Positions 1 to 7,080 of a stretch of DNA of 9,802 bases are shown here, in pieces; within the stretch, counting starts at the first letter, position 1, and each line of letters begins with the position of its first letter. A program made the position numbers and the translations under genes. The DNA comes from Campylobacteraceae bacterium (lineage in GTDB: Bacteria > Campylobacterota > Campylobacteria > Campylobacterales > Sulfurovaceae), in NCBI GenBank assembly GCA_027002755.1, contig JALWZI010000294.1, positions 1 through 9,802 of the forward strand, read 5' to 3'. The notes beneath the pieces are model-generated. The model was given only the letters and a program-made list of their open reading frames with translations, did no database searches and was not told where the DNA came from.

Positions 1-1
1 C

Positions 2-325
2 AACAAGATGATCGGCTCTCTTTCCCTCTATCTTCTCATCGGTCTGATCTGGACGGTCCTCTATCTGATCCTGCTCACCTTCGACCCTTCGGCCTTCAAC
101 GGGATCGAGGCGAACGGTTGGCGGACCCTCTTCTCCCGCATGGCCTACTACAGTTTCGTGACCCTGACGACTCTGGGCTACGGGGAGATCACTCCGGCCA
201 ATCATGTCGCCGAGTTCTTCGCCTACATGGAGGCGGTGACCGGGGTCTTCTACATGGCGATCTTCGTCTCCAGCCTCATCAATCTCCGGGGAGGCAGCCT
301 GGCGGACCGCAAGGAGCGTGAGTGA
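2..325 (+). CDS. Two-helix potassium-channel-like protein, 5' end probably cut by window edge
   Basis: The visible protein has an ion-channel pore module: a hydrophobic helix near residues 5-25 (counting from the ATG at 8), a pore segment with the potassium selectivity signature TLGYG at residues 55-59 within TLTTLGYGEITP, and a second hydrophobic helix near residues 68-92. This is the Ion_trans_2/KcsA-like fold, which assembles as a tetramer in the inner membrane and passes K+. The frame stays open to the first base, so the ATG at 8 may be internal and more N-terminal sequence may be missing; no ribosome binding site can be judged. The C-terminus is a short charged tail with no RCK regulatory domain. 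The stop codon overlaps the GTG start of the next gene by four bases (GTGA), which suggests one transcript with the efflux genes. Family assignment is firm from the filter motif; ion preference is inferred. Confidence 0.8.
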   Translation, partial: NKMIGSLSLYLLIGLIWTVLYLILLTFDPSAFNGIEANGWRTLFSRMAYYSFVTLTTLGYGEITPANHVAEFFAYMEAVTGVFYMAIFVSSLINLRGGSLADRKERE

Positions 326-2459
326 GTGCGGTGACGGCGACCCGGACGGTCCGGAGAGAGGAGGGGATCTTCGCCTTTCTGCCCACGCTCACCCCCAGGG
401 TCCGCTTCGCGACCAAGACGGCTCTGGCGATCACACTCTCCTATCTGGGGGCCATGGCCATGAACTGGTCTCAGCCCTACCAGGGCCCCATCGCCATCAT
501 GGTGATCGCCTCCGCCGGTCCGCTGCGCGAAAGCCTGGGCAAAGGGGTGATGCGGGTGGTGGGCACCGTCATCGGGGCGGCGCTGGGACTGCTCTTTCTC
601 GCCCTCTTTCCCCAGGATCAGACCCTTTATTTTCTCGCCTTGACACTTACCGGCGGCGTTATCGTCTACCTCTATCATGCCTGGCAGGGGGACAAAAGTT
701 TCTGGCTCATCATGCTGATGGTGATTGCTGCTCTATAACTACGGCTACGTCGATGACCGTCTCATCTACGCTCTGGACCGGAGCTGGTCGACAGCCTTCG
801 GGATCTTCGTCTACGCCATGATCAACCTCTACCTCTGGCCGGAGAAGGAGATGGAGAGCCGGGTGGCGAGGGTGCGGGAGTCGGCCCGGAGTTGGCGGGA
901 GAGTTTTGGGGTTCTGATGCATGAGAGCTCCGAAGAGGCCGGCGCCATCCTGGGGCCTCTGCGCCGGGCCGAAGAGGCGCTGGAGCGGAGTCTGCGGATC
1001 GGCACGACCGAATACCCCGGCGGCATCGCCTTCGACCGGCACCGCTGGTCGGCTCTTTGGGGCGGGATCGTCGAGACCGATCGGCATCTGGAGCGGTTGG
1101 CGTTGATGGAGTGGGGACGTTATCGGGAACGGGTGGAGCAGCTCCTTCCAGAGAGCCGGCAGTTGTGTCGGGAGATCGGAGAGATGATGGCGGCCTTCGA
1201 AGCCTTCTGGAATGATCCAAAGAGCCCGCGAATTCCCCCGGAGAGAGGACTGCGCTTCACGCCGGGGAGTCTGGAGGATTACGCTGCCGTGGATCGGGCG
1301 CAGATCCTGAGCCTGGCCGAGGAGATCGAAGCACTGCACCGCACACTGCGCGACCTGCTGTAGCGGCTGGCGACCATCGTTTCGCCGGAGCCCGATCCGA
1401 TCGACTTCGGCACGCGTCACCGCACTCCCCGGCGGTTTCACTGGGGAGATCCCCACGATCTCAAGGCGGCGTTGGTGGGGATGCTGGTCTTCTGGGCGGG
1501 ATTGGGATTTTGGTACCTGATGCCCAACGATCTAGGGTATATGGTACCGGCGATGGCCTTTGCCATGGGGCTTCGTCCTCTTCACGCCGCTCAATCCCAT
1601 GGCGCTGATCCTGATCTACAGCCTCTCTTTTCTCGTCTCCTTTCCCACCTTCGTCTTCGTACTTCCGATGCTGCATACCTGGTGGGAATTGGGACTCTAA
1701 TTCTTCGTCTATATGTTCGCCGCCTACTACTTCATCCCGGCGACACTCTCCCTCTTTTTCGGCCTGGGACTGGTCTTCCAGTTTATCGACAACACCACCT
1801 ATTTCAGTTTTCAGCTCTTTATGACGATCCTGCTGATCTTCTATCTCTTCCTCAGGCTGCTGCTGATCTTCAACTATCTGCCCTTTTCCAATCGTCCCGA
1901 AGATCTTTTCCGGCAGGTGGAGCGGAGGTTCCGTCGACTGAGCCGCGCATTGGCCGATGCCGGGATCGGAGGACGAGGTATCGGGCTTTGGCGGCGTTGG
2001 GCGCTGGCTCAGCTTCCCGTTACTACTGCCAAAATGAAGCTCTGGGCAGCCAAACTGGATCGAAACTATTTCGACCGTATCGATGACGCGGCGCTGAATC
2101 GTTACCTCGAAGCGGCGCAACGCTCTGCGGAGATCCTGTTGCTGCTGGAGCCTTTGCGCAGGCGGTTGCGACGCGGTGCCTTTCTTGCCGGGCTACGGGT
2201 GGATGGAGTCCAGGGAAAGTTCTCTCTGACACGTCTGCTCGAAGGGAACCCGGAGGAGGCCGGGCGTCGTCTCGAAGAGAGAATGAAAGCTCTGGACGAT
2301 CTCGTACGCAGCGTCGATTGGAAGCGGATCAATCGGGAGGAGCTGATCGATCTGGCCCGTTACGTCACGCTGCGAAAACGTCTGGAACAGAGCCTGATCG
2401 AGGCGGAGACGTCTTGGAGAGAGGCGGGACTGGAGCAGTTGAAAGGGAGCCGTTTCTGA
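322..2459 (+). pseudogene. FUSC-family efflux permease, broken by two frameshifts and two stops
   Basis: The three frames together spell one FUSC/AaeB-like inner-membrane protein of about 710 residues, close to the usual family length. The segments are as follows. 322-738 (GTG start) gives the N-terminal membrane half. About 725-1363 gives the last helix of that half and a long charged cytoplasmic region (WPEKEMESRVARV onwards). From 1364 the same frame continues after a TAG (1361-1363) into RLATIVSPEPDP and a new membrane block. At about 1567-1570 a run of four G shifts the frame by +1 to MGFVLFTPLNP. A TAA at 1698-1700 then interrupts before the last part, whose first ATG is at 1713 and which ends at 2459. 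The first shift, also +1, lies near 721-735. Known members export aromatic acids or similar compounds with a fusion protein and an outer-membrane factor. The remaining C-terminal fragment is an open frame, but a working permease is unlikely unless these are sequencing errors. Confidence 0.85.
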
Positions 2460-3166
2460 TGAGTGCACGACGTCGATTTCTACGATGGAGCCTGCTGGGA
2501 TCGGGGGCGATGCTCCTGGGCGGTTGTGCGGCGGTGGGGCCTGATTTCTTCGGACCCGGCCGGCCGAAGCTGCCGGCGGAGTGGGAACGGCACCGCCACC
2601 GCAAAGATCCCCATCTGGCCAACTGGTGGAAGATCTACGGCGACCGTAACCGGGTCAACTACATGAAGGCGCTGGCGGACATCGATTCGGCCCGTGAAGC
2701 CCTCAACAACGCCAAGCTCAATCTGGCACGTACCAAAGTCTACGCCGAAGTGGACGGCTGGGTGAGCAACATCAACTTCCAGGTCGACTCCCAGGCGGTG
2801 GCCAACAAACCGATCCTGGCCCTGGTGGACAGAAACACCTTCTGGGTCTTCGGCTTCTTCCGGGAGGATGCGGTCTCGAAGATCGTCGTGGGGGACGAGG
2901 CGAGGGTGATACTGATGGCCTATCCCGACAGGCCGCTGAAGGGGAGGGTGGAGTCGATCGCCTGGGGAATCACGCCCCCCGACGGCAACCCCGGCCCCAA
3001 CCTCCTGCCCAAGGTCAAGCCGGTCTTCCAGTGGATCCGACTGGCGCAGCGTATCCCTGTGCGCATCGCCCTGGAGGAGCTTCCGCCCGAGGTGAAGCTG
3101 AGGGTGGGGATGACCGCTTCCGTCATGATCCTGAAGCAATCCGAAGGTCGAAAGGGTCGGGATTAG
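2459..3166 (+). CDS. Chimeric remnant: outer-membrane factor N-terminus fused to HlyD/AaeA fusion-protein C-terminus
   Basis: This 235-residue frame starts at an ATG that overlaps the FUSC stop (ATGA). Residues 1-23 form a lipoprotein signal: a basic RRRFLR start, a hydrophobic stretch, and Cys23 in LLGGC. Residues 24-62 (GPDFFGPG, LPAEW, ANWWKIYGD) match the mature start of NodT-type outer-membrane efflux lipoproteins. From about residue 66 the sequence switches to a membrane fusion protein: an end-of-coiled-coil segment (SAREALNNAKLNLARTKV), the lipoyl half AEVDGWVSN, then FWVFGFFRED, VGDEARV, RVESIAWGI, RLAQRIPVRI and GMTASVMI, the usual AaeA-like C-terminus. A normal outer-membrane factor is about 450-480 residues and a fusion protein about 300-350. 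An in-frame deletion that removed most of the first gene and the start of the second is the simplest reading. The product has neither a barrel nor an inner-membrane anchor and is probably non-functional. Confidence 0.8.
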   Translation: MSARRRFLRWSLLGSGAMLLGGCAAVGPDFFGPGRPKLPAEWERHRHRKDPHLANWWKIYGDRNRVNYMKALADIDSAREALNNAKLNLARTKVYAEVDGWVSNINFQVDSQAVANKPILALVDRNTFWVFGFFREDAVSKIVVGDEARVILMAYPDRPLKGRVESIAWGITPPDGNPGPNLLPKVKPVFQWIRLAQRIPVRIALEELPPEVKLRVGMTASVMILKQSEGRKGRD

Positions 3167-3228
3167 GTTTGATTTTTTTTAGATTATTCTATTAGAATTG
3201 TAGAAGACTGTATTGAAAGGTTGGAGAG
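3167..3228 (+). promoter_or_regulatory. AT-rich promoter/operator region of the PAS-GGDEF-EAL gene
   Basis: This 62-base gap is very AT-rich compared with the genes on both sides. It contains TTGATT at 3169-3174, TATTAG at 3190-3195 (a 15-base spacer, shorter than ideal), and a 13-base palindrome ATTCTATTAGAAT at 3186-3198 that could be an operator. AAGG at 3217-3220 lies eight bases before the ATG at 3229 and is the likely ribosome binding site. The promoter call is inferred from composition and position; the hexamers are imperfect. Confidence 0.4.
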
Positions 3229-5322
3229 ATGAAGTCGTACCCGCAGAAATCGGTACATCGGAACAGACGTTTCTCCCACCGTTTCTCCGCCTTGCTGGAT
3301 GCTCTGCCGGACGTCATTTTTCACCTGGATGACCAGGCGCGGTTTCTCGACGTCTATTCCGAAGGGGACGGCGGCCCCTGCCGCCTCCATGACCGGGAAG
3401 TGATCGGCCGCAGGCTCGAAGAGGTCTTTCCCGCTCCGGTAGCCCGTCGCCTGGAACGGGCCCACACCGAGGCGCTGCGCCATGGACACCTTCAGATCGT
3501 CGACTACTCCATGAAGCGGGAGGGAAAGGAGTACAGTTTCGAGGCGAGGGTGATCCCCGCCGAAGCCAAAGGGACCCCGCGCAAGAGTACCCTGGTGATC
3601 ATCCGGGACATCACCGCCGACAAACACTCCAGAGACTATCTCAATCTCATCAAAAAGATCTTCGAAGATGCCACGGAGGCGATGCTGATCTTCTCCACCC
3701 GTGATGACAAAGTCTATTTCAACGAATCTTTCTGCCAGATGTTTGGCCTGGGGTGCGACGAGGAACCGGGAAAGCGCCTGGAGGATCTGGAGCGCTTTTT
3801 CGCTCCCGAGCAGTTCAGTATGTTCAAGGAGATGATCCGCCGAAACGGCAGCTACCATGGAGAGGTGACGGTGCTGCGGCCCGACGGCAGCCGACTGAGC
3901 GCCTGGCTCAACTACGATACGCTGGAGGATGGCGAAAAGGGGGACGAAGCCTACGAGATCGCCATCCTGACCGATATTTCGGAGCTGCAGGAGTCTCGGG
4001 AGATGCTGCGTTTCACCGCGACCCACGACGGCCTGACGGGACTGCCGAACCGCCGGATGCTTCTGAACCATCTGGAGCAGGCGGTCCGTCGCAGTGTGCG
4101 CAACCATCGTTCCGGAGCGGTCTTTTTCATCGATCTGGACAACTTCAAATATATCAACGACTCCCTGGGGCATATCGCCGGAGATGCGGTCCTGATCGAA
4201 TGTGCCTCGCGGATCCGCTCTGCTATCCGCAAGAGCGATATCTTCGGACGCCTCGGCGGGGACGAGTTCCTGCTGATCACCGAGGAGATCAAATCCCCCG
4301 ACGATCTGATGCATCTGGCGAGCAAGATCATCGCCGTGGTCAACGAACCCTTCTACGTGGGGGATCTCAAACACAATATCGGTGCCAGTATCGGTGTAGC
4401 GATCTTCCCCAATGATTCGACGAACCGGGATGAGCTGCTGCAGTTCGCCGACATGGCGATGTACCAGGCCAAGGAGAAAGGCAAGAACCGCTATCAGTTC
4501 TACTCCAGCAGCCTGGACCGGAAGGTCAAACGCCATTTCCTCATCGAAAAGGCGCTGCGTTACGCCCTGGAGAACGACGGCTTCTATCTGGTCTTCCAGC
4601 CCCAGATCGATCTCAATACCAACGTTCTGACAGGCCTGGAGGCGCTGATTCGCATCGACGAGCGGATCGCCGGCCCGCTCCATCCCCAGGAGTTCATCCC
4701 CATCGCCGAAGAGAGTGACCTGATCCTCAAGATTGGCCGGTGGGTCTTTCAGCGTTGCTGTCAGACGATCTTCCAGTGGAATCGGGAGTATCATCTCGGT
4801 AACGTGGAGATCTCCATCAATCTCTCCCGACGGCAGCTGATGGACGAGACCTGGCCCGGATTCGTGGAGGAGACGTTGAAAAAATACCATCTCGATCCCA
4901 CGAAGATCGAGTTCGAGATCACGGAGACCGCCTTCATGCAGTCGCAGAAGACCGGTTCCCGGACCATCGAGAAGCTTCAGAAGATCGGCTGCAAGATCTC
5001 CATCGACGATTTCGGTACGGGCTACTCTTCCCTGGCGACGCTCAAGAAGTTCACGGTGGACAAGCTCAAGATCGACAAATCCTTCATCGACGAGATCTCC
5101 CACAACAGCACCGACCGCTCCATCGTCAAAGCCTCCATCGCCATGGCCAACGCCATGGGCCTCAAGACCGTCGCCGAGGGGGTCGAGACCGACGAGCAGA
5201 AGAAGGTGGTCAAGCTCATGGGGTGCAAAGAGATGCAGGGGTTCCTCTACAGCGAACCGAAACGTGCTGCGGAGATCCTTCGTTTGTTGAAGGAGATGAA
5301 CGGGAAGAAGGGTGAAAAGTAA
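3229..5322 (+). CDS. PAS-PAS-GGDEF-EAL cyclic-di-GMP synthase/phosphodiesterase
   Basis: The 697-residue protein has no membrane segments, so it is likely cytoplasmic. Two PAS sensor domains cover roughly residues 17-125 and 135-255. The GGDEF diguanylate cyclase domain starts near HDGLTGLPNR (about 266). Its metal-binding FIDLDNF is around 302-304, the active-site GGDEF is intact at 343-347, and the inhibitory-site RKSD (RxxD) sits five residues before it at 334-337. The EAL phosphodiesterase domain follows, with EAL at 471-473, EITE, DDFGTGYSS at 593-601, AEGVET and QGFLYSEP all preserved. Both active sites therefore look competent, so the protein can in principle make and degrade c-di-GMP, with the PAS input deciding the balance. 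The ligand sensed is not visible. It has its own promoter region and ends about 75 bases before the tRNA fragment, so it is the last chromosomal gene before the mobile element. Confidence 0.95.
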   Translation: MKSYPQKSVHRNRRFSHRFSALLDALPDVIFHLDDQARFLDVYSEGDGGPCRLHDREVIGRRLEEVFPAPVARRLERAHTEALRHGHLQIVDYSMKREGKEYSFEARVIPAEAKGTPRKSTLVIIRDITADKHSRDYLNLIKKIFEDATEAMLIFSTRDDKVYFNESFCQMFGLGCDEEPGKRLEDLERFFAPEQFSMFKEMIRRNGSYHGEVTVLRPDGSRLSAWLNYDTLEDGEKGDEAYEIAILTDISELQESREMLRFTATHDGLTGLPNRRMLLNHLEQAVRRSVRNHRSGAVFFIDLDNFKYINDSLGHIAGDAVLIECASRIRSAIRKSDIFGRLGGDEFLLITEEIKSPDDLMHLASKIIAVVNEPFYVGDLKHNIGASIGVAIFPNDSTNRDELLQFADMAMYQAKEKGKNRYQFYSSSLDRKVKRHFLIEKALRYALENDGFYLVFQPQIDLNTNVLTGLEALIRIDERIAGPLHPQEFIPIAEESDLILKIGRWVFQRCCQTIFQWNREYHLGNVEISINLSRRQLMDETWPGFVEETLKKYHLDPTKIEFEITETAFMQSQKTGSRTIEKLQKIGCKISIDDFGTGYSSLATLKKFTVDKLKIDKSFIDEISHNSTDRSIVKASIAMANAMGLKTVAEGVETDEQKKVVKLMGCKEMQGFLYSEPKRAAEILRLLKEMNGKKGEK

Positions 5323-5337
5323 CTTGTTCGATCAAAG

Positions 5338-5360
5338 AAAAAAGGTCTGATGATTTCAGA
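5338..5360 (-). terminator. Weak minus-strand terminator candidate downstream of the tRNA site
   Basis: Read on the minus strand, a five-base stem TCTGA/TCAGA (5346-5360, loop of five) is followed by CC and six T (5343 down to 5338). It lies about 40 bases beyond the CCA end of the tRNA fragment, where a terminator for the original tRNA gene would be expected. The stem is short, so the call rests mostly on position. Confidence 0.3.
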
Positions 5361-5398
5361 TATAGAATAACTTGCAATGGAAGGAAAAATGTTGAAGA

Positions 5399-5427
5399 TG
5401 GCGGAGACGGAGGGATTCGAACCCCCC
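5399..5427 (-). repeat. Left attachment site: 3' end of a tRNA gene (probably tRNA-Ser)
   Basis: On the minus strand this reads as a T arm with five-base stem (GGGGG / CCCTC) around the loop TTCGAAT (5410-5426), then the seven-base acceptor strand CGTCTCC (5403-5409), discriminator G (5402) and CCA (5399-5401). No matching GGAGACG acceptor strand or D and anticodon arms exist to the right, so it is a fragment, not a gene. G as discriminator and a GGAGACG acceptor fit tRNA-Ser best; tRNA-Asp is an alternative. A tRNA 3' end directly before an integrase gene is the standard signature of an attL core. The intact tRNA should lie at the far end of the element. Confidence 0.8.
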
Positions 5428-5523
5428 GAAGCTCCGATTATCGAAGCCCCCAAAGAATGGGTGAAAACTCCATAAAACCGAACTTCAGAGACATTATACC
5501 CTTTTTCACCACTTAGCACCGTT

Positions 5524-5552
5524 TTGCACTATTTTGCAAGAAATGATACTAT
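5524..5552 (+). promoter_or_regulatory. Candidate integrase promoter
   Basis: TTGCAC (5524-5529) and TACTAT (5547-5552) are separated by 17 bases and lie upstream of the integrase ribosome binding site AGGAGG (5579-5584). Each hexamer is only a partial match to the sigma-70 consensus. The transcribed leader would hold a near-tandem repeat, TTCCTTGAAAAA then TTCTTGAAAAAA (5552-5576). Confidence 0.4.
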
Positions 5553-5589
5553 TCCTTGAAAAAGTTCTTGAAAAAAATAGGAGGGCAAA

Positions 5590-6792
5590 ATGGGCTTCAG
5601 GGTGATCAAGGGGAGCAACGGAAGGAAGCTGAAAAAGTACAGCGGGATCACTGAGTATTTCAGGGACAGCGACCCGGACAAAAAAACAGTACGGCACTAC
5701 ATCAGTTATTGGATCCCAGACCCCGATCACCCAAAAGGAGGCCGGACCGTCAAAGAGAAAGTGGAGACCACGGATAGAGACGAAGCCCTGGCCGTCCTGG
5801 AGGAGCGAAAGAGGGAGGTGGCCCGTGGCCTCTTGGTCGCTGCCGGATCGAAGGGAGGGGATACGCCCCTGGACATCGTCGCAACCGAATACTTCGCAGA
5901 ACGAGATCGGCGGGGCAATATCCACAAAGACAAGCTCCGATACACAAAGTACATCGGAGACGTGATCTACAGGATAGAGGACGCGCCGAACCAGAAAGGA
6001 TACCGGATAACGGAGGAGGCCGAATACGAACGAGAGACCGGCCGGGGGATGGGAGAAAAGAAGATCAGGGACCTGACCCCGAACGACATCAAAGGGCTCA
6101 AGCGAAAGCTGGCAAATGAAGGGCTGGGCCCCAAGACCGTCGCCAACACCGTGAACCTCCTCAAAGCCATCACCGGCCACGCCTTGAGCGAGGGCTACAT
6201 CACCCACTCACCCTTCGTAAACAAAGAGACCCGCGTCAAGGTACCGAAAGAGGCACGGCGTCGCATTTTTACTCCCGAAGAGCGAGAGGAGATATTCATG
6301 GCAGCGAAACACCGGGACAAGCGCCTCTTCGTTCTCTTCAAGATGCTTTATTACACCGGCCAGCGCCCGAAGTCCATCATCGGGCTCAAAGCCAAGGACA
6401 TCGATCTGAAGCAGCGAACGATCAGCGTCGATCCGATCAAAGACCAGGCCGGAACGACCGTCCCTATTGCCGACCGTCTCTACCCCATCCTCAAAGTCTG
6501 GCTGAAGGACGCCGAACCGAACCAGCCGATCTTCAACATCGGATACGACCGCTTCCAGAAGATCGCCAAAGCCGTATTCGCACCCTACAACAAAGGGCTC
6601 GACCGAAAAAAGGACCCCCACGCCTGGGCTTCGATGTATTCCTTCAGGCACACCAGCGCGACCGTCATGCTGGCAAAGTCCGGCAGCATCGAGATGGTGC
6701 AGGGCGTCCTCAATCACGCCGACGCCCGAACCACGAAGATCTACGCCAAGCTTGCCGATGAAGCGAAAAGAAAAGGTGTGAACTTGCTTTGA
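5590..6792 (+). CDS. Tyrosine recombinase (site-specific integrase)
   Basis: The 400-residue protein is the usual length for a tRNA-targeting phage-type integrase. The N-terminal part (about 1-100) is a basic arm-binding region, residues ~100-215 form the core-binding SAM-like domain, and the catalytic domain follows. Catalytic residues are Arg259 in YYTGQRPKSI, Lys284 in PIKDQAG, Arg353 in YSFRHTSAT, His376 in LNHADARTT and nucleophile Tyr385 in KIYAKL. The first position of the HxxR box is Tyr350 rather than His, a replacement I recall in other integrases. The start is well supported by AGGAGG five bases upstream. It lies about 160 bases inside the tRNA core and should integrate and, with an excisionase, excise this element. 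The small HTH protein encoded at 7107-7331 is the obvious candidate partner. Confidence 0.95.
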   Translation: MGFRVIKGSNGRKLKKYSGITEYFRDSDPDKKTVRHYISYWIPDPDHPKGGRTVKEKVETTDRDEALAVLEERKREVARGLLVAAGSKGGDTPLDIVATEYFAERDRRGNIHKDKLRYTKYIGDVIYRIEDAPNQKGYRITEEAEYERETGRGMGEKKIRDLTPNDIKGLKRKLANEGLGPKTVANTVNLLKAITGHALSEGYITHSPFVNKETRVKVPKEARRRIFTPEEREEIFMAAKHRDKRLFVLFKMLYYTGQRPKSIIGLKAKDIDLKQRTISVDPIKDQAGTTVPIADRLYPILKVWLKDAEPNQPIFNIGYDRFQKIAKAVFAPYNKGLDRKKDPHAWASMYSFRHTSATVMLAKSGSIEMVQGVLNHADARTTKIYAKLADEAKRKGVNLL

Positions 6793-6840
6793 TAAGCGGT
6801 GCATAAGCAGCACCTCGATAGCATAGCGGTACAAGTTCAC
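6778..6840 (+). repeat. Inverted-repeat structure overlapping the integrase 3' end
   Basis: GTGAACTTG (6778-6786), inside the last integrase codons, is perfectly complementary to CAAGTTCAC (6832-6840). Between them lies a second hairpin, GGTGC (6798-6802) with GCACC (6810-6814) and a seven-base loop. No U-tract follows, so this is not a simple intrinsic terminator. It may protect the mRNA 3' end, halt transcription by another route, or start the structured region that follows. Confidence 0.45.
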
Positions 6841-7039
6841 TGTTTCGAGTTTGGGCGGCCTCCCAGGGGGAGACGCTGAAATCGAGATGACGAACGCTTC
6901 ATGAGCGGCCACCCGGTCGCAGGCTTATCGCGCAGTGCGCCTCCAGGGGAGAAGCCACAAAGGGGCATTCGGGCATTTCGGGCAAACCGCATTTCGAGAG
7001 AGATGCAGTTTTTCCGAGCTGTCCGGGTGCCCCTTTTTT
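6841..7039 (+). ncRNA. Candidate structured RNA or replication/regulatory region between integrase and alpA
   Basis: No convincing coding frame is present in 6793-7106. By hand the region folds well. GGGCGGCC (6853-6860) faces GGCCACCC (6907-6914) with one mismatch, and encloses a TCCC-AGG-GGGA hairpin (6861-6871). A compact three-way junction follows: GGCTT (6922-6926) pairs with AAGCC (6952-6956) around GCGC-AGT-GCGC (6930-6940) and CTCC-AGG-GGAG (6941-6951). Two hairpins share the AGG triloop and a CTCC/GGAG stem. The block ends at an intrinsic terminator (6962-7039), as a small RNA would. No clear promoter was found. It matches no RNA family I recognise, and a DNA-level role such as an origin is equally possible. 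Confidence 0.4.
6962..7039 (+). terminator. Long-stem intrinsic terminator
   Basis: A 14-base strand (6962-6975, beginning GGGGCATTCGGG) pairs fully, counting four G-U pairs, with 7020-7033 (ending GGTGCCCC), and six T follow at once (7034-7039). Inside, TCGG (6978-6981) pairs with CCGA (7014-7017), and AAAC-C-GCAT (6984-6992) pairs with ATGC-A-GTTT (7003-7011), giving one long nested hairpin. It would end transcription from the integrase side before alpA, which therefore needs its own promoter. Confidence 0.75.
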
Positions 7040-7068
7040 AATGCCCCGAAATCCTTCCGAAATGCGGT
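6966..7068. repeat. Five copies of a CATTTCGG-like motif in two orientations
   Basis: Forward copies: CATTCGGG (6966-6973, one base short), CATTTCGGG (6974-6982) and CATTTCGAG (6990-6998). Reverse copies: CCCCGAAAT (7044-7052) and CCGAAATG (7057-7064). Two longer perfect inverted matches result: ACCGCATTTCG (6986-6996) with CGAAATGCGGT (7058-7068), and ATTTCGGG (6975-6982) with CCCGAAAT (7045-7052). Clustered short repeats next to regulator and primase genes could bind an excisionase, an AlpA-like protein or a replication initiator. Confidence 0.5.
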
Positions 7069-7080
7069 ATCAGAACGTGA

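Noticed and set aside
1461..2120. Minus-strand open frames opposite the FUSC gene
   Set aside because: They are compositional shadows; the + strand frames give a coherent FUSC protein even though it is broken.
3139..3180. Terminator after the chimeric efflux gene (ATCCGA/TCGGGAT stem, then T-run)
   Set aside because: The stem needs a bulge and the T-run starts about nine bases after it, so it is not a convincing intrinsic terminator.
3184..5103. A 639-codon open frame on the minus strand antisense to the GGDEF-EAL gene
   Set aside because: It shows no recognisable domain, has low-complexity acidic and Leu-rich composition typical of the complement of a GC-rich gene, and the sense strand encodes a complete, motif-rich protein.
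5399..5480. A complete tRNA gene on the minus strand
   Set aside because: Only the acceptor 3' strand, CCA and T arm are present; no GGAGACG 5' strand, D arm or anticodon arm is found upstream on that strand.
5247..5519. A 90-codon minus-strand frame between the GGDEF-EAL and integrase genes
   Set aside because: Part of it (GGSNPSVSA) is simply the translated tRNA 3' end, and the rest overlaps the end of the GGDEF-EAL gene with no family match.
6208..6912. A 234-codon minus-strand frame over the integrase 3' half and the non-coding region
   Set aside because: It mirrors the integrase coding strand, lacks any domain, and starts in the repeat-rich region without a ribosome binding site.
6841..6961. 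Hammerhead or other known self-cleaving ribozyme
   Set aside because: The conserved CUGAUGA and GAAA core is not present in the right arrangement, and no other ribozyme consensus could be matched by eye.
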